Source: JACQFK01 sp036383955
GTDB lineage: Bacteria; Planctomycetota; MHYJ01; JACPRB01
Direction of reading: 5' to 3'
NCBI GenBank assembly: GCA_036383955.1
Contig: DASVNH010000241.1
Location: forward strand, 35,515-99,514
Length of the DNA: 64,000 nt
Shown here: piece after piece, positions 58,428-64,000 of the stretch
How positions within the stretch are numbered: the first letter of the stretch is position 1
Layout: the number at the start of each line of letters is the position of its first letter
Translations under genes and position numbers: made by a program
Notes under the pieces: generated by a model
What the model was told of the DNA's origin: nothing
The model's input: only the letters and a program-made list of their open reading frames with translations
Database searches by the model: none

Positions 58428-60730
58428 CTACTCAACACGAGGAAGACGGCGGCGTTGTAGAGCGCGTGGGCGATGAGGGGGGCGAGGAGCCAGCCGCTCC
58501 GCTCGAAGGCGATCGCGGCCGCGGCGCCGAGAGCGAAGACGGGGACGAAGCTGATGGGCGGGTGGACGGCCGCGAAGAGCCCCGCGCAGGCGAGCACCGA
58601 GGCGGTGACGCCCCAGCTCCGGCGCAGGCCGCGGAAGATCAGGCCCCGGAAGAGGAACTCCTCCACCAGCGGCGCGGCGCCGATCGCGAGAACGGCCAGC
58701 CACGAGGCGCCGATCGTCTTCACCGACGTCGCGTCCTCGAGGAAGGGCCGGAGGGCCTCCGACCTCTTCAGCACGGCGAGATAGGCGGCGGCGACGGCCG
58801 TCGCGGCGAGGCCGGCCCCGACGCCCCAAGCGAGAGAGCGGGGGAACGCCCCGGGGCGGTCGGGCCGGAGGCCGGTGGAGCGGAGGAGGTCGGGCACCTT
58901 GTGCCGCCAGAACACGAAGAGGGAGAAGGCCGAGACGAAGGCGCCGCCGGCCGAGTAGGCGACGAGGAGCGCGAGGGCCGGGGGGAGGATCGTCCCGAAG
59001 GCGGCGGCGAGCAGGGCCTGGATCACGAAGAAGGCGAGCAGGGCGATGAGGCCGTCGCTCAGCGCGACCCGGGGCGGCGGGGCCTCGGTGGGATCGAGCA
59101 GGTAGGGGATGCGGTCGCGCACCTTCTGCCAGAGCGCGAGGGCGAGCAGCGTGGTGAGGACGGTCTGGACGAGCCGCTGCCAGGCCGAGGGCGAGTAGAT
59201 CGTCGCGGCGAAGATGCCCGCCAGCAGCATCGCGAGATAGACCATGTCCGGCCGGAAGCGGCGCTGGACTTCGGTCTGCAGCGGATCCGTCGCCAGCGCG
59301 CCCAGGGCGGCGACCGTGAAGGCGTAGAGGACGACGCCGACCACCGCGAGCACGGCCTCGAAGATCGCCGTCCAGTCGCGGGGCGGGGCGTAGATCGCCG
59401 CGACTCCCAGCACGCCGAGCGTGTACACGGCGGCGAACGCGGCCCACAGCAGCGCCTTGCGGCGCAGGATGCGGTCGAGCGGCACGGGGAACGTGAAGAG
59501 CAGCCACAGGGTGCCGCCCTCGACGGTCAGCACGTGGAAGGCGCTGCAGAGGAGCACGTAGGCGCCGACGCTGTAGGCGGCCGCGGCGGCGTGGCGGAAG
59601 TCGGACGCGATCCCCTTGAGCATGCCGGGATTGAGGAACAGCTGGAAGGCGAGGACGACGAGCGGCACGGCGAGGGTCTGCACGAGGAAGTTCCGGTCGC
59701 GGAGGAGCACGCGCAGATCCTTGCCAAGGATCCCGCTCACGCGGGCCGAGGAGGCCCGACGTCCCCGTTCGCCCTGGTAGACGCCCGAGGAGGTCAGGAG
59801 GCCGTCGCGGACCAGCCTGCGCGCGAGGGTGAGGGAGAGGCCGACGACGGCGACGGCCGACGCGGCGAGCGGGACGGCGAAGGCGGGCCGATCGCAGAGC
59901 GCGGCGGGCAGGGCCCAGGGGATCCAGAGGGCGCGCGCGGGGAAGTCGAGGAGGGCGTCGAGGACCGACGCGGGCAGCGCGCTCGTGGCGCCGGCGCCGA
60001 AGAGGGCCATGAGCAGCAGGGTGCCCACGAGGGTGCAGGCGGCCTGGAGGGTCTTGAGCTTTTCGATCCGGAAGCGGGTGCGGAGCCAGGTTTCGGCGAG
60101 GAGGCGGAGGGCGGCGAGCATGAAGGAGAATGCGAGGGTGCCGGCCAGGGCGAGGGGGATGGCCCAGGGCCCGGCGCCGGAGGCGAAGAGGAAGGCGCCG
60201 AGGAGCGGCAGGGTCATGATCCAGGTGTAGGCGTTCACGAGGGCGTACTCGGCGGTCTTGGCGAGGAAGAGCGCGCCGGTGGAAGCGGGAAAGGTGAAGA
60301 GCCATTCCAGGGTCCACTCGACGCGGCCGAGGTCCTGGTTGGCGCCGCCGAACGCGAGGACGAGCTGGCATAGCGCGACGAGCAGGAGCATGGCGCCGAG
60401 CGCGCGGGTGAGCTGCGGGCCGCTCGTCGCCCACGCGCGCGCGGGATCGGCGAAGGTCGCGGTCGCGGGCACGTTTCCCGCGCGGATCTCCGCGCGCGCC
60501 GCGAACTTGCCCAGGAGCTGGTACGACAGGTGCCCGCCCTGGAAAAGGAGGACGCCGATCAGCAGGACGGACCAGACGCCGCCGACGGCCCCCTTGCGCG
60601 CGGTGCCGGTCCGCGGGTCGCCTTCCTTGGGAGGACGTCGGAAGGCCGCCGTGAAGCGGTTCATCCAGCGCCGGGCGGCGAGGCCGAGGAGCAGGAGCTG
60701 GACGCGGACGAGGCCGGGCGCCTCGTTCAC
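58424..60730 (-). CDS. ABC exporter permease fused to CPBP intramembrane protease
   Basis: 768 aa with many membrane helices. Residues 1-560 look like an ABC-2-type or NatB-like permease (a pair of hydrophobic halves with LRDRNFLVQTLAVPLVVLAFQLFLNPG and LLWLLFTFPVPLDRILRRKALLWA). Residues 570-768 are a CPBP/Abi protease: LVEEFLFRGLIFRGLRR with EE and R, VHPPISFVPVFALG with a catalytic His, and IAHALYN near the C-terminus. It partners the ATPase whose gene overlaps by 4 bases. Such NatA/NatB-CPBP fusions are plausible for sodium or peptide efflux plus processing; substrate unknown. Confidence 0.8.
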   Translation of the reverse strand: MNEAPGLVRVQLLLLGLAARRWMNRFTAAFRRPPKEGDPRTGTARKGAVGGVWSVLLIGVLLFQGGHLSYQLLGKFAARAEIRAGNVPATATFADPARAWATSGPQLTRALGAMLLLVALCQLVLAFGGANQDLGRVEWTLEWLFTFPASTGALFLAKTAEYALVNAYTWIMTLPLLGAFLFASGAGPWAIPLALAGTLAFSFMLAALRLLAETWLRTRFRIEKLKTLQAACTLVGTLLLMALFGAGATSALPASVLDALLDFPARALWIPWALPAALCDRPAFAVPLAASAVAVVGLSLTLARRLVRDGLLTSSGVYQGERGRRASSARVSGILGKDLRVLLRDRNFLVQTLAVPLVVLAFQLFLNPGMLKGIASDFRHAAAAAYSVGAYVLLCSAFHVLTVEGGTLWLLFTFPVPLDRILRRKALLWAAFAAVYTLGVLGVAAIYAPPRDWTAIFEAVLAVVGVVLYAFTVAALGALATDPLQTEVQRRFRPDMVYLAMLLAGIFAATIYSPSAWQRLVQTVLTTLLALALWQKVRDRIPYLLDPTEAPPPRVALSDGLIALLAFFVIQALLAAAFGTILPPALALLVAYSAGGAFVSAFSLFVFWRHKVPDLLRSTGLRPDRPGAFPRSLAWGVGAGLAATAVAAAYLAVLKRSEALRPFLEDATSVKTIGASWLAVLAIGAAPLVEEFLFRGLIFRGLRRSWGVTASVLACAGLFAAVHPPISFVPVFALGAAAAIAFERSGWLLAPLIAHALYNAAVFLVLSR

Positions 60731-61461
60731 GGGGCCGGTTCCGCCTCGCCGGTCACCGCGAAGAAGACCTCCTCCAGCGAGCCCCGGGAGCGCAGCTCCT
60801 CGATCGTGCCCGTCGCGGCGAGCCGGCCCTTGTGCACGATGCCGACCCGCTTGCAGAGCTTCTCCGCCTGGTCGAGGAGGTGCGTGCTGTAGAAGACCGT
60901 GCGCCCCGCCGCCGCCTTCTCGCGGACGAGGTCGAGCAGCGTCCGCGTCGCGTACGGATCCAGCCCGTTGGTCGGCTCGTCGAGGATGAGCAGCGCGGGG
61001 TCGTGAAGCATCGCGCAGAGCAGCGCGAGCTTCTTCTTCATGCCCTTGGAGTAGTTGACGGCGTACTCGCCCAGGGCGTCGCCGAGCTCCAGCCGCTCGA
61101 CGAGGGGGGCGCTGCGCCGGTCGGTTTCGGCGACGTCCAGCCCGTGCATGCCGCCGACGAAGCGGATGAGCTCGCCGCCGCGGAGATAGTCGTAGAAGAC
61201 CGGCTCGTCGGGCAGGTAGCCGACCCGGCGCTTGACCTCGACGCGGTCGGCGAAGCAGTCGAGCCCGTCGACGCGCGCGGTGCCCCCCGTGGGCCGCAGG
61301 ATGCCCATGAGCATGCGGATCGTCGTCGTCTTGCCGGCCCCGTTGGGCCCGAGCAGGGCGAAGATCTCGCCGCGGGGGACGTCGAGCGTGATCGCGTCGA
61401 CGGCCTTGAAGGCGCCGTAGACCTTCGAGAGGCCGCGGAGCTCGACGAGGGGGGCGTCCAT
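60727..61461 (-). CDS. ABC transporter ATP-binding protein
   Basis: 244 aa. Walker A GPNGAGKTT (38-46), Q-loop VGYLPDEP, signature YSKGMKKKLALL, Walker B LLILDEPTNGLDPYA and H-loop in YSTHLLDQAEKLC. The KGMKK signature is typical of single-domain exporter ATPases such as NatA or CcmA types. It starts with an extended -10 (TGA-TACGAT) 7 bases upstream, and overlaps its permease gene by 4 bases. Cytoplasmic side of the membrane. Confidence 0.93.
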   Translation of the reverse strand: MDAPLVELRGLSKVYGAFKAVDAITLDVPRGEIFALLGPNGAGKTTTIRMLMGILRPTGGTARVDGLDCFADRVEVKRRVGYLPDEPVFYDYLRGGELIRFVGGMHGLDVAETDRRSAPLVERLELGDALGEYAVNYSKGMKKKLALLCAMLHDPALLILDEPTNGLDPYATRTLLDLVREKAAAGRTVFYSTHLLDQAEKLCKRVGIVHKGRLAATGTIEELRSRGSLEEVFFAVTGEAEPAP

Positions 61462-61468
61462 GGCGCGG

Positions 61469-61477
61469 ATCGTATCA
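61469..61477 (-). promoter_or_regulatory. extended -10 TGA-TACGAT, leaderless ATPase start
   Basis: On the minus strand TGA plus TACGAT (4 of 6) and then CCGCGCC and ATG 61461. The same seven bases CCGCGCC separate TATAAT from ATG at the peroxiredoxin gene (22691-22697). Confidence 0.45.
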
Positions 61478-61488
61478 CGTCAGACCGG

Positions 61489-61511
61489 TGATGTTACGAA
61501 ACGTAACATCA
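61489..61511. promoter_or_regulatory. palindrome TGATGTTACG-AAA-CGTAACATCA, putative ORF6N operator
   Basis: Ten-base perfect arms around AAA in the region between the ABC ATPase (minus) and the ORF6N gene (plus). A second, longer palindrome with the same outer bases lies inside the ORF6N coding sequence (61771-61801). The two share 18 of 23 positions and their differences at positions 7/17 and 10/14 are compensatory. I infer a binding site for the ORF6N protein. Confidence 0.6.
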
Positions 61512-61587
61512 AACCCCTGGATCCCTGGTTTCTACGGCCCTCTCTCTGGGGTGAGGGGTGGCACGGCGATTGCTGTTGCTTGAGCCG

Positions 61588-62082
61588 ATGAGCGAACCTC
61601 ACGCGCTTGAATCGAGGATACTCGTGATTCGCGGGCATCGGGTCATGCTCGATAGCGACCTGGCCGCCTTGTACGGAACCGATACCCGAAGCTTGAATCA
61701 ACAGGTTCGCCGCAATCTGGATCGATTCCCGGAGGATTTCGCCTTCGTTCTGACCGCCAAGGAGACGGAAAACTTGATGTCACAAACTGTGACATCAAGT
61801 TATGGCGGAAGGCGGAAACCTCCTCGAGTGTTCACCGAACACGGAGCCGTGATGCTCGGCAACGTGTTGAGAAGCCGCGTGGCGGTGCGGGCGAGCATCG
61901 AGGTGGCTCGCGCGTTCGTCCGCCTTCGTGCTCTGATCGGCTCTCAGCGCGAGCTTGCCAAACGCCTGGACGACTTGGAGCGAAGATACGATCGTCAGTT
62001 CAGGTCCGTTTTCGACGCCATTCGCGCCCTGATGGAACCCGGTGAAGATCCGCCGCGGGAGCGGATCGGTTTCCGTACTTGA
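61588..62082 (+). CDS. ORF6N DNA-binding domain protein
   Basis: 164 aa from ATG 61588; an in-frame GTG at 61558 is possible. The ORF6N/KilA-N-related domain fills residues 5-105: SRILVIRGHRVMLDSDLAALYGTDTRSLNQQVRRNLDRFPEDFAFVLT, NLMSQTVTSSYGGRRKPPRVFTEHGAVMLGNVLRS, then a C-terminal coiled-coil (AFVRLRALIGSQRELAKRLDDLERRYDRQF). ORF6N proteins are usually phage- or mobile-element-derived regulators. Base composition is less GC-rich than the neighbours, a sign of transfer. Two related palindromes, one upstream and one within the gene, suggest self-binding. Confidence 0.9.
   Translation: MSEPHALESRILVIRGHRVMLDSDLAALYGTDTRSLNQQVRRNLDRFPEDFAFVLTAKETENLMSQTVTSSYGGRRKPPRVFTEHGAVMLGNVLRSRVAVRASIEVARAFVRLRALIGSQRELAKRLDDLERRYDRQFRSVFDAIRALMEPGEDPPRERIGFRT
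61771..61801 (+). promoter_or_regulatory. 31-base intragenic palindrome in the ORF6N gene
   Basis: AACTTGATGTCACA, AAC, then TGTGACATCAAGTT: 14-base perfect arms within codons for NLMSQTVTSS. The gene's conserved family motif falls on the palindrome, so part of the symmetry may come from protein constraint, but 14 perfect pairs exceed what that needs. Confidence 0.65.
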
Positions 62083-62120
62083 TCAGCGGCGCGAATCGCC
62101 GGCGAGGACGAGGCGGGGCG

Positions 62121-62432
62121 TCAGACGATCTGTTCGACGTCCGAGTAGAGGAACGTCACGCCGCCCGTCGCGAATTTCGGGACGTCGGCCACCGCCGCCT
62201 GTCCCTCCGGCGAGGCGAGGATCGACTCCATCGCCGCGCGGCTCTCGGCGTAGAGGTCCGCGAAGTAATAGTAGGTGCCCGGCTTGCCGTCGGGCGTCCC
62301 GTCGACCTTGCCCACGGTCCAGCGCTTGAGCCCCTTCATCTTCCGCGCGATCGGGAGATGGACCTCGCGGTAGTACTTGTCGAACGCGTCGGGGTCCGTG
62401 GGATGTCCGTACATCACCAGCAGTCGAATCAT
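62121..62432 (-). CDS. EthD-family protein
   Basis: 103 aa, the typical EthD size. A ferredoxin-like dimeric fold: MIRLLVMYGHPTDPDAFDKYYREVHLPIARKM has the family's HLPxA motif, then GKPGTYYYFADLYAESRAAMESILASPEGQAAVADVPKFATGG and the final YSDVEQIV. Members take part in ring cleavage or heme-like oxygenations or are of unknown function. GAGGGC upstream is a weak ribosome binding site. It is convergent with the ORF6N gene. Confidence 0.88.
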   Translation of the reverse strand: MIRLLVMYGHPTDPDAFDKYYREVHLPIARKMKGLKRWTVGKVDGTPDGKPGTYYYFADLYAESRAAMESILASPEGQAAVADVPKFATGGVTFLYSDVEQIV

Positions 62433-62538
62433 GGCTCAGCCCTCGTCCACCGGATTACCCGTCTCCGCCGACGGCGGTTGGCGTGACGCGGGGGCGGCAG
62501 GGCGGCTCGTCCTCATGGAACAACGGAAGGAGAAGGAC

Positions 62539-63123
62539 ATGCGCGCAACACTCGCGATGATGGCGGCCGCTCTCGCTCTGCCCCTGGGCTGCGCCGAAGC
62601 CGAGCCCGAGCCCGGCCCGCGGGCCGAGGCGACTCCGCTGTACGAGTCGTCCAAGCAGGTCTCGACCATGGCGACCGTCACGGCGATGGACGTCGACAAG
62701 CGGAAGGTGACGCTCAAGGGGCCCTACGGCAACGTCATCACCTGCCAGGTGGACGACAGCGTCCGGAACCTGTCCGCGATCGAGGTCGGCGACCGCGTCG
62801 CGGTCACCTACGTCGAGGCCATGGCGGTGGAAGTCGTGAAGAAGACCAGCGACAGCGCCGAGCAGGTCGTGGTCGAACGCTCCGCCGAGGGCGAGAAGCC
62901 GGCCGGGAAGGCCACCCGGGAGTCGGCGGTCACCGCCGAGGTCCTCTCCATCGATCGGGGCCACGGCACGATCACGGTCCAGATCCCGTCGGGCGAGATC
63001 ACGACGGTGGCGGTCCGACGTCCCGAGCGGCTGTCCGCGCTGAAGGTGGGCGACCTCCTTCGCGTGACCTACCGCGAGAGCGTCGCGATGATGGTCGAGA
63101 AGGCGCCGGACGAGGTGCGTTAA
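62539..63123 (+). CDS. lipoprotein with duplicated beta-barrel domain
   Basis: 194 aa from ATG 62539, with GGAAGGAGAAGG directly upstream as a strong ribosome binding site. Leader MRATLAMMAAALALPLGC is lipidated. Two homologous halves, ATVTAMDVDKRKVTLKGPYG...LSAIEVGDRVAVTYVEAMAVEVVK and AEVLSIDRGHGTITVQIPSG...LSALKVGDLLRVTYRESVAMMVEK, are DUF5666-like small beta domains. Function unknown. Its TAA stop codon overlaps the convergent stop codon of the next gene (shared TTAA). Confidence 0.75.
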   Translation: MRATLAMMAAALALPLGCAEAEPEPGPRAEATPLYESSKQVSTMATVTAMDVDKRKVTLKGPYGNVITCQVDDSVRNLSAIEVGDRVAVTYVEAMAVEVVKKTSDSAEQVVVERSAEGEKPAGKATRESAVTAEVLSIDRGHGTITVQIPSGEITTVAVRRPERLSALKVGDLLRVTYRESVAMMVEKAPDEVR

Positions 63124-63557
63124 GGCGCGACGATGAGCCGCCTCGGGGCGCCGGGGTGGCCGACGATCGCGAGCACCCGGGGCGACTTCAGCAGGTCCTC
63201 GTCGCGGACGAGATCGAAGGCGGCCGCGTCCGTCCGGACGATCTCCATCCGCGACGAGGAGGGCGTGCGGACGATCTCGATCCGCGGATCGGCCGCCGCG
63301 GTGGAGACGATCTCCATCAGGAGCGCCGGCGGAGCGGCGGGCGCGACGACCGGAGCCGGCGCGCGCTCCAGCGGGACGACGGCGAGGAGCGCCGCCGCGG
63401 CGAGGGCGGCGACGACGCCGCCGATCCGCCGACGACGGACGCGGGCGAGCTCCCGGGAAAGGCGGGCCCGGAGCGCGACGTCCGAGGGCGCGCCCTCGGC
63501 CAGCACGTCCGCGAGAAGCGCGTTGCGGCGGAGGGCGTCGCGGAACCGTTCATCCAC
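63120..63557 (-). CDS. anti-sigma-like small membrane protein
   Basis: 145 aa. A cytoplasmic N-terminus of about 45 residues (DERFRDALRRNALLADVLAEGAPSDVALRARLSRELARVRRRR) precedes a single membrane helix (IGGVVAALAAAALLAVVPL). The outer part carries two or three similar strands (LLMEIVST, RIEIVRT, RMEIVRT) and ends RVLAIVGHPGAPRRLIVAP. It overlaps the ECF sigma gene by 8 bases, so it is presumably its anti-sigma factor. No ZAS zinc motif is visible. Confidence 0.65.
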   Translation of the reverse strand: MDERFRDALRRNALLADVLAEGAPSDVALRARLSRELARVRRRRIGGVVAALAAAALLAVVPLERAPAPVVAPAAPPALLMEIVSTAAADPRIEIVRTPSSSRMEIVRTDAAAFDLVRDEDLLKSPRVLAIVGHPGAPRRLIVAP

Positions 63558-64000
63558 GGCCGAGCCCTCCCAGCAGGATGTCGCGCAGCCGCCGGCGCAG
63601 GCGGGACAGCCGCATGGCGAGCGCCTTGAGCGTCGAGTCGTGCCGGATCGCCATTTCCGCCTGGGGGACGCCCCGCACGTAGTGTTCTTCCAGGAGCAGC
63701 CGTTCGTCGGCGGGAAGGGCGGCGAGGGCCTCGTCGAGCCGCGAGAAGAGGGAATCGGTCGCGCGCTCTTCGGACGCCGGCTCCGTATCGAGCGGAAAGG
63801 CGTGGCCGCGGCCGTCGCGCCGCGCGCGGTCGATCAGGGCGGAGCGCATGAGCGCGGCCAGCCAGCGCCAGAGGTCCTCCGCGGTGTCGATCGGCTGGGC
63901 GTAGCGGATGACGCGGAGTAGGGAGTCCTGGAGGACGTCGCGGGCCCTCTCCTCGTCTCCGCGGGCGGCGACGAGGAGATAGCGGTACATCCGGTCCGCG
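63550..64000 (-). CDS. ECF RNA polymerase sigma factor, N-terminus beyond the window
   Basis: At least 149 codons; the frame runs past the right edge (RMYRYLLVAARGD... preceded by more open frame). Region 2: RMYRYLLVAARGDEERARDVLQDSLLRVIRY, WLAALMRSALIDRARRD; region 4: LAALPADERLLLEEHYVRGVPQAEMAIRHDSTLKALAMRLSRLRRRLRDILL. This is the second ECF sigma unit of the window. It overlaps its anti-sigma-like partner. Confidence 0.88.
   Translation of the reverse strand, partial: ADRMYRYLLVAARGDEERARDVLQDSLLRVIRYAQPIDTAEDLWRWLAALMRSALIDRARRDGRGHAFPLDTEPASEERATDSLFSRLDEALAALPADERLLLEEHYVRGVPQAEMAIRHDSTLKALAMRLSRLRRRLRDILLGGLGRG

Noticed and set aside
61558..61587. GTG at 61558 as ORF6N start
   Set aside because: Adds ten residues (MARRLLLLEP) without family similarity; homology begins just after the ATG at 61588, although GGTGAGG upstream of the GTG keeps it possible.

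Overview
This is a GC-rich bacterial window (roughly 70% GC by eye) that looks chromosomal and most likely comes from a member of the Planctomycetota or a close PVC relative. The evidence is the set of families: a DUF1549/DUF1553 cytochrome paired with a Tat-exported DUF1501 protein, several giant PVC-type beta-propeller/HEAT/heme c proteins, 3-keto-disaccharide-hydrolase-like (DUF1080) and PA14/LamG modules, a ThuA domain, and an ECF sigma factor followed by a short membrane anti-sigma-like protein. I see no rRNA, tRNA, CRISPR array, transposase or prophage. No gene-free stretch exceeds about 165 bases.

Layout. 1-5.0 kb (minus): edge fragment of a zinc-ribbon protein, a four-module heme protein and galM. 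5.2-9.9 kb (plus): cytochrome/DUF1501 pair and a PQQ-like propeller protein. 10.0-14.5 kb (plus): Gfo/Idh/MocA oxidoreductase and a complete ribose-type sugar ABC importer (lipoprotein, double ATPase, permease). 14.5-16.7 kb: divergent glycerophosphodiester phosphodiesterase and glycerol-3-phosphate dehydrogenase, sharing a 22-base gap with a palindromic double -10 element. 16.7-21.6 kb: propeller/HEAT/cytochrome c protein and a probable pseudokinase. 21.6-23.2 kb: divergent di-heme cytochrome c peroxidase and a peroxiredoxin whose catalytic cysteine codon is an in-frame UGA, a strong selenoprotein candidate. 23.2-33.6 kb (minus): PA14 and YdjY-like proteins, a lipoprotein, a phosphodiesterase-type lipoprotein, an EMC3/TMCO1-like membrane protein, a phosphotransferase with the domain order of rifampin phosphotransferase, and a PQQ-repeat membrane protein. 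33.7-45 kb: zinc-ribbon/LamG membrane protein, PhoX, phosphoesterase, nucleotidyltransferase, tdh, TraB, nitrilase and a squalene-cyclase-like repeat protein. 45-50 kb (minus): an ECF-sigma-led operon. 50-58 kb: another propeller protein, a JmjC-like oxygenase, a double-glycine repeat peptide, cydAB and ggt. 58-61.5 kb: ABC exporter with a CPBP-protease fusion. 61.5-64 kb: ORF6N protein, small proteins and a second, edge-truncated ECF sigma unit.

How it works together: much of the content is extracytoplasmic oxidative chemistry and polymer/sugar catabolism (heme propellers, DUF1080, galM, sugar ABC, Gfo/Idh), plus peroxide defence and bd-type respiration.

Four cross-cutting signals stand out: (1) a TAnnnT box, often an extended -10 (TGn), sits 6-7 bases before the start codon of about a dozen genes, which points to leaderless mRNAs; (2) many exported proteins begin with extremely short, uncharged, Leu-rich leaders ending near a Gln; (3) two 160-base three-hairpin repeats supply the stop codons of both flanking convergent genes; (4) a family of intergenic inverted repeats has arms built from tandem 6-9 base words that differ from element to element.
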